From contig JAKZZE010000028.1 of the NCBI GenBank assembly GCA_024220505.1, positions 735,829 through 799,828 of the forward strand: a stretch of 64,000 nucleotides of DNA, in the 5' to 3' direction. Shown one piece after another: positions 1 to 11,238 of this stretch. The notes under the pieces are model-generated. The model worked only from the letters and a program-made list of their open reading frames with translations, was not told the origin of the DNA and ran no database searches. Origin of the DNA: Rhizopus arrhizus (lineage: Eukaryota; Mucoromycota; Mucoromycetes; Mucorales; Rhizopodaceae). Position numbers and translations under genes: made by a program. The stretch's first letter is position 1, and each line of letters starts with the position of its first letter.

Positions 1-907
1 GATCACCGGCATGTTTTCTACGCCATATAAACTCTACTAACTTCCATGGCATCATCGATGCTGTACGATGACGACTAGTCACTCCTCGTTTGATACCATT
101 CCAGGTGCCTAGTAGCAGGTTGTTAGCATCGTCTAAGAATTCTATGATCTACACAAGTACGTACCTTCTATAGTATTAGTACAAGCACCTGTCTTCGGAT
201 CACGGAACGTCTTTGAGTGATTGACCGTTTCCACTATTAAGTTTCGGCTTGGATCACTGTCAATGCCTTTATAGCCTTTCCAGCAATCTACCATAACATG
301 CGAGCCTGTCATCAATGATTAGGTGCACTGATCATCTAGCATATACATATTCTAATCATTACCATCCTTTACGAATGTATCGATTATCAACTTCAAGGTA
401 TTTTGATTGCGGTTAGGCACCGTCAACAAGAACACCTTACGCTCGGGCGTACGCTCTACACCTCCAACAACCCAAACACCATCGACCCTCTTCCCCTTAT
501 TGTACTTTCGCTTCCCAAACTTGCTTTCGTCTATTTCAACGACAATTGGCTGCCCATCACTGTTAACTCCACCTAAGTATGACTTGTTAATCACATACTC
601 TGATGTAAACAAAGCATCACGTACCGACTTGAACATCTTCAATTCGAAGATCTGCCTCCATTACTTGGTATATGTCCGTAATAATGTTGCGGACAGTCGG
701 CAGACTAAGACCAGTCATAGTAGATATTGTTCCGTTTGGAACTTGTAACAGAAAAAGGTACACTACTAAGAGTGTTTGATGAATAATGGACTTGCGACCT
801 TGGAAAAAGGAGCCGTCCAAGTAAGAAATACGGCTACGACCGCACGCACAGTTCCTTGAGCCACATCGCCAAAAGAATCCATCTCGGCTGGACTGGTTCA
901 AGCGCAT
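1..907 (-). pseudogene. Decayed Merlin-type (ISXO2/IS1595-like) transposase
   Basis: Reads right to left. The N-terminal part (907-617) has a CGSRNC...C zinc-finger-like segment and a GSFFQGRK motif. The middle part (642-352) has VEIDESKFGKRKYNKGKR followed by GVWVVGGVERTP, the signature of the ISXO2-like DDE domain. Beyond the stop at 352 the same frame continues with GSHVMVDCWKGYKGID (about 305-260) and TNTIEG (about 165). A shifted frame gives WNGIKRG and a WKLVEFIWRRKHAG ending near position 5. The three catalytic acidic regions are thus recognisable, but at least two in-frame stops and two frameshifts interrupt them. This family moves DNA by cut and paste; the copy is dead. No terminal repeat can be seen because the window starts inside or near its 3' end. 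Confidence 0.85.
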
Positions 908-1745
908 TTCAGAGCCTTCTTTACACTTGCGTGTAGAAAAAAAAGCACCATTTTCCTTTAAATACCTTATACCAGTTGCCTTTAGTTACGTTCCCTCCCA
1001 TTTAAAAACAAACTTACTTCATAGTACAGTCAGCCGTCATAGTTCTTTCGGCAATATAAGCAAGAGTTGGCATGTTGTTAGCAGCGTTGGAATACATTAG
1101 ATTTTGATGAAATGGATAAAAAGATGAAGGAAAGAACAAAAAAAAGACAAACGTATCTCTTTTTATACTTTTTTACAAGCTTTGTTATCATTCCGAGATC
1201 AGCCGATAGATAGGAAGCATCTCCGCAACGGAAGTTCGTTTTACCGTAGTGAGATGACAAAAGTTTTCCCGAAACTCTTGAGGTTTTGAAAAAAAAAATG
1301 CTAAGTAACTTAGAGTAAAAGTTAAGCAAAAAGTAGATGACAATGTATGAGCATCTACAGGGAATCGAACCAACGACCTCCACATTTGAAAGCTATCGAC
1401 GTAGCTATTTGACCAAGAATGCTGATTTGCCGATTTTCGTTTTGCAAGTCCTTCTGTCATCAAATTTCTGATTTTTGACGCGGATTTTCTCGACCTTCAG
1501 AAGTCGTATCTCGACCCGGATTTTTTTAATGATCTTGTACTTGCCCGCACTCTTGCTTGGAGTAATAGGATGGAGGAAAAAAACAACGGAACTTCGAGAA
1601 TCTCGCAGTTCACCATTTTTGGTATAATAAACTCCGCTTGAAAATAACAGAATCGTGTTCTGTGACCTCAATAACCATATTAAGCATATTAAACTCCGCG
1701 TGCGGAGTTTATATATGTATATATAGTATGTGGACGGTAAATCTT
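908..1745. other. Gene-free AT-rich interval
   Basis: I see no supportable gene. The short reading frames here are A/T-rich and show no recognisable motif. A tRNA-like stretch on the minus strand (1422-1350) has a GGTTCGATTCC box but does not fold properly. A run ATATATGTATATATA lies near 1711-1725. Confidence 0.5.
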
Positions 1746-2009
1746 TCACAGATCCTTCTGGTGGGAAACTTGATTGTATTCCATGACAAACTCCTTGCTG
1801 AAAGCTTGTCGTTTTTTCCCTTCTTCTGGGAGATAATCCAGGGAGATGTTTTGAGGTATTCTGATGGCCTTTGCTTCAAATTCTGTAGCTTGATGATCTT
1901 GGGCTCGAGCTGAAGCCCATCCGTAGACTGCCAATCTTTTCGCTGCTTCCCTACATTCTGACTGAATCTTTGCCAGTTTCATTGGGTTGACGGTATTAGT
2001 TGCTGTTTG
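1746..2009 (-). pseudogene. Fragment of unknown protein, cut by a Tc1 insertion
   Basis: An open stretch of about 85 codons whose upstream (right) part is replaced at the TA at 2010-2011 by the end of a Tc1-like element. Visible segments include KIQSECREAAKRLAVYG, ARAQDHQATEFE and LDYLPEEGKKRQAF, giving a helical, charged, ordinary-looking composition. The style resembles gag-like or capsid-like regions of retroelements, but I do not recognise the family and assign no function. It ends at a stop at 1746-1748, with no partner gene to its left. Confidence 0.35.
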
Positions 2010-2011
2010 TA

Positions 2012-2823
2012 CAGTGACCAGCAAAACTGTCCCAATGTTTCGTAATTTTCTCTTCTAGGGCTTGTAGCACCATAGTTGTTAAGCTGATGTACACCTTATT
2101 GTATATCATTCGATAGCCAAAATCTTGTAGTACCAAAGAATGTAAAGCAAAAACAAATTAAAACAGCGCAGACGAAGATAGAGGGGATAGAACACAAGCG
2201 GTGCATTGGGACAGTTTTGCGGCACTTTTGAAAAAATATAAAATGGTTTATTTATTTGACATTAATAGTCAGTCCAGCGTTCTTTATTCTTGATACATTG
2301 CTTTATACACTTAGGCATTGTTTCTATGACCTTTTGGCACTCTTCCGGCTTCATTAAGTCATACCAAACTTTAGTTACTCGTTCGTATAGTTCATTCATG
2401 CCTTTTGGTGCTGTTTCATAATCATTCAACCTTCTCTTTAACAATGACCACATATTTTCAATTGGATTTAAGTCAGGGGGCTGTGCTGGCCACTCTAGGA
2501 TGTTGTAGGATTGCTGTTCAAGGTATTCTTTGACTAATTTGGACGTATGTTTAGGATCATTGTCATGTTGGAAAATCACCTAATGTCTTTCTAACCCTAG
2601 GTTATTGGTTCCATACTCAATTGTACGCTCCAGTTCATCCTCCAAAATCTCTTCGTACAGTGTTTTATCCATATTACCATTGATTTTGCACATCCAACCA
2701 ACCCCAGCATAGGTAATGGTACTCCACAGCATGATATTGCCTCCACCGTGTTTAACGGTCATCTTGACGTGATGGGATTTCAGGCTTTTTGCGGATCGAA
2801 TCTAACTCCAGGTGCGTCCATCC
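2012..2823 (-). pseudogene. Tc1/mariner-like element remnant with broken transposase
   Basis: The left end is CAGTGACCAGCAAAACTG, flanked by a TA. Its inner partner, CATTGGGACAGTTTTGC, lies near 2200-2217, so the 3' terminal region is about 210 bp long, as in the complete element at 39703. The transposase C-terminal half reads on the minus strand: KHGGGNIMLWS (about 2752), FQHDNDPKHTSK (second catalytic D, about 2573) and PAQPPDLNPIENMWSLLK (catalytic E, about 2490), ending in KERWTDY at 2262. A TAG at 2580-2582 interrupts the frame and the N-terminal half is absent. It is cut off on the right where an LTR fragment begins at 2824. Confidence 0.85.
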
Positions 2824-2958
2824 TGTTGTATAATGGTTAAAGTAATAAAATAAAAGGTGGAAACAAAAATAAAGAAACAGTTTGTGTACTTTTTGAGACT
2901 GATCTTTATTTCAGTTTAAGTTAAAGTAAAAATTATTCTAATTGAAGGCAGGTATTTA
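2824..2958 (-). repeat. LTR fragment, family K
   Basis: Starts TGTTGTATAATGG and matches the minus-strand sequence of the solo LTR at 62757-63286, including the shared block around GTACTTTTTGAGACTGATC and AATTGAAGGCAGGTATTTA. Only the first about 135 bp are present, because a Tc1 element inserted at the TA at 2957-2958, within the LTR's TATTTATATC segment. Confidence 0.75.
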
Positions 2959-3575
2959 CAGTGGGTGGACTAATTGTCCCAGTGTTTCAACATTTTTTAC
3001 TTTGGACACTGTAACTCGACCAATTCTTAGGCTATGTGGCTAGTTTTATGCTCATTAGAAAGGTCGCACGTCGTGCTACATAATATTAAAGAGCCATCGT
3101 TCGGAGATAGCACAGTCTGAGTTAATCAGCAACAGAAAAAAAAAACACCGCACTGGGACAATTTTTCCGCTACCTGCTTATTTTGCAATGTGTTCTAAAC
3201 ATCGCCTTTTTATCAATCAGAAATCACCGGAACTTACGTACTAGTCTTATCTATGATAATCTATGACTCATATCTTTAATGTAAAGTATAAATAGCTTTA
3301 TGTTATTCTTTTTTATTAACATTATTCTTAGTCTCTTTATATACTGCACTTCTTACGACTTTGTCCCGCATCAAATGACTCCTACTATCAGCAAATCTGT
3401 TCAGAAACAAATCCAAATGCTTTTGGCTAGTAATATGACATATGAACAAGTTATGGAACGCATTCCCGGATTGAAAAAGTCAACTTTAGGTAGGTATGTG
3501 AACACGTTTTTTCCAAATCGAATGAAGGCAGCCCCTGGTAAAAGAGCAACTACTGGTGAAACTACCAAGTCATAC
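2959..3575 (+). pseudogene. Truncated Tc1-like copy, same family as 39703-41375
   Basis: Begins CAGTGGGTGGACTAATTGTC after a TA and carries the same about 210-bp terminal region as the complete copy. The transposase starts at ATG 3375 (MTPTISKSVQKQIQ) and runs through the helix-turn-helix part to GETTKSY. It then stops abruptly where an LTR begins at 3576. In the complete copy the frame continues KSYIRRQV, so about 80 percent of the transposase is missing. It differs from the complete copy by several substitutions, such as KSTLGRYVN against KSTSGRYAN. Confidence 0.85.
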
Positions 3576-3990
3576 TGATGTATCCATCATTCATAACTCG
3601 ATATGAAAACAGTATTAATAAGCTACATGTAAAATATATCCAATAGATAGCCTACAGGTTAATTCGGATAATCTTCATTAAGGATAAGATGCTGCGTAAT
3701 TGCACGGTTAAATTATATTAAATCCAGGGACTAAATCACAGTCAATCGCAGTCAATCATATACGAGTATTCTATGGATAAATGCTTATGATGACAAAGAT
3801 AACAATGGAGGAACACGTAACCATTATCTATTTGTCATCAGTTATATCATACTCATTAATTATTAATCCATGACATGAAATATTATCCGTGTATGAAAAG
3901 TATAAATAGAGTATCATTTTCTTATTAAATAAAGCAATCTCTTTATCGAGTCTCGTCCTCTCTTGTTCCTTTCTATTCTTGGATAAATCA
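3576..3990 (+). repeat. Solo LTR, family B
   Basis: A 415-bp sequence TGATGTATCC...GGATAAATCA, nearly identical to the LTRs of element B (15011-15426 and 32778-33192). It contains the same GTATAAATAG TATA box and AATAAAG signal. The flanks are CATAC on the left and AGTTT on the right, so no target duplication remains. The neighbouring Tc1 is cut at its border. This points to recombination or deletion rather than simple excision between two LTRs of one element. Confidence 0.85.
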
Positions 3991-5176
3991 AGTTTGCCGT
4001 TTATATCGTGGGCTTTGAATCTTTTTTTAGATTTCTGTTTGATGCTTTCCACCTTCGTCATATTTGGTCCACTTTTATTTTTTTTTAATGAAAAAATTTC
4101 TAAAGTATTTTTTTTAAAACCCAAATTTAAAACACTCCTTTTTTTTATTCAAGTTTAAACAATACATTGAATGGAGATTCCTTTTGTAATGTCAATGCTG
4201 GGAATGTATTTTTTTTTTTTTTTTTTACAATTTCAACATTGCAACTTTTTTTTTTTTTTTTTTCAAAAGTACTCAGTAACAATATACTTTTTCTTTTGTT
4301 TTTTAACCTTTTCATAGAAATCTCAAGACGTGTAGCATAATAGACATTCATTCCGTTGCCACCTTTTTTTTCTTTACTCTCAAAAAATAAAAATGATTAT
4401 CAAAAATACTCTGTCTTTTTTATGCCGTGACCTTACTATTTAAAACATATCTTTTTCAGCTTTAAAACAAGTTTAACTTCTTTAGAGCCAAAAGAATCCT
4501 TCTTTTTTTATATATTTTATTCAATCTTTTAAATTTTCTACTATATTCACATTCTTTTTTTTTTTTTTGTTCCAATTTATAAACACATACTTTTATACTT
4601 ATTATTATAGCGATATTATGCACTTATATAAGAGTTTCATCCCTCTTATTCATATGTGCCTCTTTACTCTTTCTTTCTTTTTTTTTTTCTTTTTTTTTTT
4701 TTTGTTCATTAGTAACCAAAATAAATCTCCTTTTGTATTAAACAAAGTTTTTTTTTTTGTAAAATACGACATGAGAGCCGAAGAATGCTTGAAAAGAAAA
4801 CGCCACGACTCAATCACTTGGATTTCCGAGGTTGTAGGCCAATGGAACTGTGTTTTCGATTTTTGTTGAAGTTAAAAAATATTGCACTGAAGTTGAAAAA
4901 GCATAGTCTTCCCAATTTGTAATCTTGTATGGCATCATGTAGCACAACAGAAAATTATTTATTTTTTTAAAAAATACAATGTCTTTTTATTAAACAAACA
5001 TATTATATACTTTTGATTATTTTTATAGATTTACAATCTATTTTTTTCAAGCTTTCTTCTGATATAAAAATCAGCTTTCTAACATTTAAATCCGAGTTCT
5101 CACTCATTTAATAGAATTACCACTATCAAAAAAGATCAACTTTATCAACTTGGATAACGGTGATTGGGTGCAGTGA
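3991..5176. other. Gene-free AT-rich interval with long T tracts
   Basis: I find no supportable gene. There are many long T runs (for example near 4208-4228, 4248-4263, 4557-4569 and 4680-4702). Short reading frames here are lysine- or phenylalanine-rich translations of these tracts and are not credible proteins. The interval ends at the ATA duplication (5177-5179) of the next element. Confidence 0.6.
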
Positions 5177-5522
5177 ATACACTGCAAATAATAGTGTAAA
5201 TTGGGTAACAAATCGTTTACCAATCTTGTGAAATAATTTACAATCGTGTACAATCAGGTAAGAGATTTATCCACGCACAGCCTCCTGTCTCTGCCACAAA
5301 TCGTGTAAGTTATTGTTTGCCCTTTGGTTAATTGATGGTTCAAGATTTGTGGCCAACACAGGAGACTGTTGGGAGACTTTTTCGTTAACTGATCTTGCAA
5401 GATGGATCTTTCATCAGTTACGTTGTGGCTCTTGTTTATTATCAATTTGACATCTAATGGTGCTTGGTAACCAATCACGCTTTGTAAATCATTACTTTAT
5501 TTGTCTTTTCGCTCTTTTATAA

Positions 5523-5655
5523 ACCACTCATGTTGCCTTATATACTTCTTTATTGACCACTCATATTGCATTATATACTTCTTTATGAACCACTTATATA
5601 GCTTTATATACTTCTTTATTGACCATTCATATTGCAATAAATATTGCTTTATATA
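5523..5655. repeat. 33-bp tandem repeat, four units, left subterminal region
   Basis: Units begin ACCACTCAT, ACCACTCAT, ACCACTTAT and ACCATTCAT at 5523, 5556, 5589 and 5622, each followed by TTATATACTTCTTTAT-like sequence. The period is a multiple of three, so both strands are open here, but the translation is only repetitive Tyr/Phe/Ile text. Subterminal repeats are transposase or accessory-protein binding sites in CACTA elements; that role here is inference. Confidence 0.7.
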
Positions 5656-6030
5656 CACAAAAAAAATAGGGATTTTGTTTATAAAAAATAGCTTTTTTTT
5701 TATTTGAATAAAATAATAATAATACATGGTATTTCTTTGCTTGTAGCGTTTTAAAAGTGTACTTGACTTACCTAATGTCACCAGAATAGCAGCATCTAAT
5801 CTAAAAATACATCAACTAGTCTCGTGGAACTCAAAAAGTTCTCAAAAGAAAAAAAGAAAAAAAGAAAAAAAGAAAAAAAGAAAAAAAGAAAAAAAAAAAG
5901 CCAAGCTCGAGGATTCAAAGACACAAGGATTCAAGGACTTGGGTACTCAAAGCAAAAGAAAAGACATCAGTACTTAAGAACCAAAGCAAAGGCAGAAAAG
6001 AGATAGAAAAGGCCAAAGCAAAGCAGCATT

Positions 6031-6415
6031 CATCTATAATAGTTATTAGCTATCGTGTATATATAATAAAAGTAATAGTACCTTTCTTTAGATAGACCAT
6101 GGGAAGAAAACTAGCTAAGCGTATACAAACGACTAAAAAAGCAGCAGACATCTATAATATTTATTAGCTATTGAGTATATGTAGCAAAAATAATAACACC
6201 TTGCTTTAGATGGGCTAAGAGAAAAACCTTGCTAAGCTTTACCAACAAGTAAAAAAAAAAAAAAAGGAAGCAGTACGCATCTATAATAATTATTAGTTAT
6301 TGAGTATATAGTAAAAGTAATAGTACCTTGCTTTAGATGGATCATGAGATAAAAAAAAAAGAAAAAAAAGCATCAGCCAAGCTTATACTAACAAGTAAAA
6401 GAAGCAATGATAATC
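6031..6415. repeat. Three diverged tandem units of about 118-129 bp
   Basis: Units begin CATCTATAAT at 6031, 6149 and 6278. Each contains TTATTAGCTAT-like, AATA(G)TACCTT and CTTTAGATGG blocks and ends in an A-rich stretch. They lie inside the left part of the Plavaka-like element, upstream of the 358-residue gene, where they could act as subterminal binding sites or as part of its promoter. A GAAAAA-rich run (5838-5901) precedes them. Confidence 0.65.
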
Positions 6416-6884
6416 ATGGGAGAGACTTTATAAAGACCATTTAAAACATCAAGAAAGGAACAAACACAACTTTACTAAAAAAAAAATACCATAAGAATAG
6501 AAATAGAATATATATAATGTTAAGAACTTACCTTTTAGAAAGAATGTTTTGTTTAAAAAAAAAAGAAAAAAAAAAAAGGAAAAAAAAAAAGTACTTTTTT
6601 TATAGCCTCATTTTACCAGTGTTACAGTTACCCACTATCGATTAAAAATAAGTCTTCTTTAATACTGTTTAACTATTGAAACATTCAGAGAGGCTATTCA
6701 TAAACAGTTTAAACTTTCTCTTCTTTTTTTTTTATTTAAATGTAATATCTTTAACTCCAAAGGCTTTTTTTTCTTCGCTTTTTTTGTAGAACAAACAAAA
6801 GTATCATCTTGTTTTGTGTTCATCTTCAATTTATTTTGTACTTATGTTTTTTTTTTTTCTTCCATATATAATTTGTTTTAAAAA

Positions 6885-7026
6885 ATGTCTCGTCGTGCTG
6901 CCACCCCCATCAACGTTCCCAGCAATGCTCCCAAGAGAGCAAGAATTTCCATGAGCATTGCTGGATCATCATCCACCGTTGTTCCTGTTTCTGCTGCTGC
7001 TCCTGTTTCTGCTCCTGTTCCTGCTG

Positions 7027-7060
<34 letters not shown>

Positions 7061-8164
7061 TCCTGTTCCTGTTCCTGTTCCTGTTGCAAGCTTCAGTAGC
7101 TTTACAGCTCCTCGCTTGGAGAGCCCTGTTGGTACTGAAGCCATCGGAGCAGCCTCTGGTCTCGCACCAGAGATAATAGCTGCTCAGATACAGCAATTAC
7201 AACAGTTGCTGCAGCAACAGCAACAGCAGCCGGAACAGCAACAGCAGCAGCATCAGCGAGCTTCAGAAGCTGAGGTCGACGCGGCCAAAAAAGAATGCAG
7301 TGTAAGTTTAGGACATATTTATTAAATTAGTAATTGTAATTTAATAACTATATTTTATACCTTTCTGTGTCATATAGAGTTATTTAGCAGAATACTACCG
7401 TGATTACGTTGTTGGTCGCAGAAGCGAATTTGACTTGGACGTTACCTTTGCCCACAAAAACAACAGAAAGGTCAAGGCGTTGTTGTATGAGCAAGCCAGA
7501 AAGCACCATCGTTTTGATTTGCTCACCACCTCACAAATAAATGCTATAATTAGGAGCAAGTATTCCTACATGATGAGCAAGGCCAAGGGGAAGACAGTTG
7601 TTTCACCAAAAACTACCTGTCGTAGCCGTATAAATACGGTGAGTATTTAATATTTTGAAGATTATACTATAAAATATAGGAAATACTTACATTGATACCT
7701 TACAATAGAAACTCTCTAACAGGAGATCTGTTTATATGGCTAACCCTTCCGCGTTCGACGCCCGTTTCCCGTTCGCTGGTAAAATTCTGACTGTTGACTG
7801 GACGTCAGATGAAGAAGATGGGCCAGAGGACGAGAACGGCCGTACGTTCGTGGTCAAAAGGCCATCATTTAGAAGCAACGAAGTAAGCAAAATGTTGTTG
7901 ACAAGTTTCATCTTCTAATATACCTTAATTAATCTATAGGTGGTGCAATTCCACGAAGAGTTGCAAAAACGATACAAGGAGTCGATGAAGAAAAAGGGGG
8001 CTCCACCAACTATTAGAAGAATAATAGAAAACGTTGAGGTGGAGTTCCCCGACAAACTTGATGATGCCGATTTTCCTTCCTGGGCTTTTTCTTCTTCTGC
8101 TCTTGGTTTTCCAACCTCTGTTTCTGCTTCTTCCTCTTTTGCGACTTCCAGTTCAATGCAGTAG
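6885..8164 (+). CDS. Spliced 358-residue protein, second gene of the Plavaka-like element
   Basis: Four exons: 6885-7301, 7378-7638, 7709-7882 and 7940-8164. The introns are 57-76 bp, start GTAAGT, GTGAGT or GTAAGC, end in ATAG, and keep the frame (139, 87, 58 and 74 codons plus stop). Residues about 25-70 are an Ala/Pro/Val repeat (VPVSAAAPVSAPVP and similar). Residues about 100-125 are glutamine-rich. The body (about 139-284) is basic and helical, with RKVKALLYEQARKHHRFDL and YSYMMSKAKGK, followed by an acidic SDEEDGPEDENG. The C-terminus is Ser/Phe-rich. I do not recognise the family. Its place, convergent with the transposase inside one element, suggests an accessory DNA-binding role like TnpA of CACTA elements; this is inference. 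A long A/T-rich leader with a T tract precedes the ATG. Confidence 0.85.
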
Positions 8165-8330
8165 GCATTCTTCCCCTTTTTTTTTCTTGGTTTGTTGTTT
8201 CTTCACAAATTGAATAAAATTTTTTAAAAAAAAGTCTATTGAATGATTCTTTAGTAAAATATATAATAAAACAACAATAATAATAATGATAATAATAATA
8301 AATGAATGAATGAACGCTTCGACATAGTTT

Positions 8331-11238
8331 TTACATATAGATCCGTCTTGGGAGAGAAAGTGTAAGAATATGATTATCTAAATATGACTTCACTGCTACT
8401 GGATTGTGAATTTTGTGAACAGGAAGTATATTTTGTTGTGAGACTGGGTCAAACTGGTTTTTCCACACTTGAATGCCAGTATCATCAAAGGAGGGAAAGT
8501 GATGGGTCGCATGGCTGTACCAATTGACAAATGCAAAGTAATGAGTGTAGTTGTTAAATGAATGTGTAAAGAGATAAGAAATTTGACCAATGCGTATTTC
8601 GTTGTTGATAATAGCTTGGATAATGCAGGAGGATGAAGAAGTTGAATTATTATTTGATGACGTATATTTTTGTCCAAGCAAGTTTATATTTTTAAATGAA
8701 TGAATAATATTGCTGATAAACGTGCCAGGGATGAGTGCATAGGTGTAGGTGTAGTAATTAATCAATTGTTCATAGTGTTCTGGGCATATAAGTTGGGTTC
8801 GATTGTCGAAATTTAAAGGAAAGGATGTGGGTGGCAGAGGCTCACTACCAGTTATTGTTGAATTGAATAAGCTAGGTCCGTCTATGAAACGAGAGTAATC
8901 AAATGGCGTTAAACCACTCTCGTCATTCGTAACCTCACCTATCTCTTCTATAAATTTAATTAGTAGGAGTATGTCTTCGTTTGTTGAATTGATAAAGGAA
9001 TGTAAAGAATATACTAGATCTTGTGTGTGAACATTTTGAATGAACATAGTAGTATAAGTTGTTTCAAATCCAGTCTTAAAATTGATGTTGATATGTTTCA
9101 TATCGCCATTAAGACGTTCAAAGCCATAAAGCCAAAAAGAGTATGATGGACCAAAGTCCAGGAAGCTTTCTTTCAAATGAAGATGCATATGCATATTTGG
9201 GGTGGGCATAGATTCACCATACAGCTCGACACAGGTCTTGCCAAAATTTTTCATCAATAGATGTGCGGTATCTATGTCTTCTACTGTGATGGAAGGGCCA
9301 GTGACCAATTTTACAGCATCGACATACCGCAACCAGTTCGTAAAATGTTCACCTGCCAGTTTTTGTTTGAGCAGGAAAGGTGACAGCACAACAACCCAAG
9401 TCCTCCACTCATCTGATTTCATATTGGCAAAAGCACCAGAGATTTTTCCTATTTATTTTTTTTTTTTTAAAAAAAAATAAGTATTTTGCTCCACCATGAA
9501 ATAAAGCTTTATTCCATGTATATATAAACACGATCAAGCAGTACTACATACCTTCAGATAGCTTAGCGTATTGTTGAGGAATGCTGATAGTAGTCGACTC
9601 TGTTGCCATTGCTGAAAAATCAGTAGAAACAAGCAAGCCAAAATCCTGCCAGACTTCAATCATTTTTTTAGGAGTTCCAAGAAACAAGTTATGCATTGGA
9701 TCGACAGTTACATATCTCACCACATCAAAGTAAGGAAGTCGGTGTACTTCACTCCACTTTGTACCAGAACTTGCTTGCTTTTCTTCTTGTTGTGCCTTGT
9801 GCGTAGCAGTCAACCAGTCGTACGCATCAAATCTCTGCTGCTCCCATGTTCTTTGCACCCAGTTTTCATCGTTGAAATCAGAAAAGTTTGGCTTTGAAGA
9901 CCTGGTACCAGTTGATAGACGGCCAAAAGCAGTTGAGCACTTGTTACATGCTTTAGTAGCCATGGCGCCCATGTATCCAGCTACTTTTCTTGCTGCAGGC
10001 ATATCACAGTTGATGGACATTAATGCCACACGAACTAGTTCTCCGTTAGGATTTTCGTAAGTGGGCATTATAACACCATTGTACAGTACAAGCAATTCAT
10101 CTACTAATGGCTTCAAGAAATTTTGAATTTGATCATCGTTGGGCTCATGTGGTCCAGGAATAACACCTGCCAAAACGATGTTGGAAAACTTCATACGTGT
10201 ATTTCTTGGCAGATTGTTGATTGCAAGGTAAATGGCACCACTAGAATGCTTCATATTGTCACTTGGCTGGAACCAATCCACATTCAAGGATACCATCAAT
10301 GATCTTGGTTGGCTGGTAAAAATTTGCCCGTTTGAATCCACAAGCTGATTCCAAACTCTGCCATCATATATGTCGAACATGACATCTTCATCAACTGATC
10401 TTCTTCTCCATTGCTCAATTTGTTGTTCAAAACTGGGTCGCATAAAGAACTTTTTTAAAGTCTCAGTAATTGAGTTGTAGGGATACTCAAGCACTGGCTT
10501 TAAACTGCTGCCTACAAAAAGAGCATTTCCACATGGTTGTGCTTGTCGATAAGGGTTGTTAGGGAAGCGTACATAACCACAGGAGCGAGAATGCAAGCTT
10601 CCAGAAGTGTAAACGCTTCGACAAGCAGAGCAAACAAGAAAACGGGACAAACCATTGCTGGCAGAGGAATAATTGACCATAGTACGGGCAGTAGAGATCT
10701 TTGTAGGAATCTCCATACCATGGCCAAGAGAACGGACAAAGAAGGAAAGAAAGGCCAACAAGTCTTCACCGGCTTTCACCGAGAGGTGCTTTGCTTGAAA
10801 AAGCACAATGAACAACAGCAAGAGGTGACGAAGCTGTTCTTCATTGCTCATTCCTTCCTCTTCGTCAACATTCATTCCGTCTAACAAGTTGCAAAATACA
10901 TTTCAATAAATAAAACCTTTCTTATATTAAACACTTTGTTGATTAAAAATATACCTTCAGTTGCTGATTCAGGAATGGCTGATGAGTATTCGACAGTTTC
11001 CTCCCCGTTGTCGTTAGCTTCAGATACTCTTCTCGATTCTATTTTGTTTTTTTTTTTTTTTAATTAGCACGTTTGGATTTCTATTGAAAAATAAAATAAA
11101 AAAAAAACCTCTATTTCTAACTCTGTCGATAAGTTCATGGCCTCTTACAGTTCTCTTTGCAAGCATTCTAAATCCATTGGGATGGTTGCTGCATTCAGAA
11201 CAGGTGCAAATAATTTTGGTGGCGTTGAAGTTGTTCAT
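8331..11238 (-). CDS. Tnp2-type (CACTA/Plavaka) transposase, 886 residues, four exons
   Basis: Exons on the minus strand: 11238-11109, 11038-10955, 10880-9552 and 9448-8331, totalling 2661 nt (887 codons), so all three introns keep the frame. Splice joins give NRESRRVSEAND, SATEDGMNVDEEE and LSEGKISGAFANM. The N-terminus has ICTCSECSNHPNG (zinc-binding style), and exon 3 has CSACRSVYTSGSLHSRSCG. The nuclease core shows LNVDWFQPSD (about residue 272), CNKCSTAF and VDPMHNLFLGTPKKM (about 465). Exon 4 gives MHLHLKESFLDFGPSYSFW and FERLNGDMK (about 600), all hallmarks of Tnp2 proteins. It should bind the element ends and catalyse cut-and-paste transposition. No disabling lesion is visible. The stop lies 167 bp from the stop of the convergent gene; the gap holds AATAAT repeats and likely polyadenylation signals on both strands. 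Confidence 0.9.

Noticed and set aside
1350..1422. tRNA-like sequence on the minus strand with GGTTCGATTCC
   Set aside because: The acceptor pairs only with a bulge, and the T and anticodon stems do not pair; at best a decayed tRNA or tRNA-derived repeat.
3828..4351. Lysine-rich minus-strand frames
   Set aside because: They arise from T tracts, and part lies in the solo LTR-B; no motif supports them.
5497..5781. Frames with 11-residue repeats on both strands
   Set aside because: They are translations of the 33-bp tandem repeat, with a period divisible by three by chance; Tyr/Phe/Ile only.
6958..7196. Leu/Phe-rich and Arg/Asn/Ser-rich frames on both strands
   Set aside because: Shadows of the CCTGCT/CCTGTT repeat that encodes the Pro/Ala/Val tract of the 358-residue protein.
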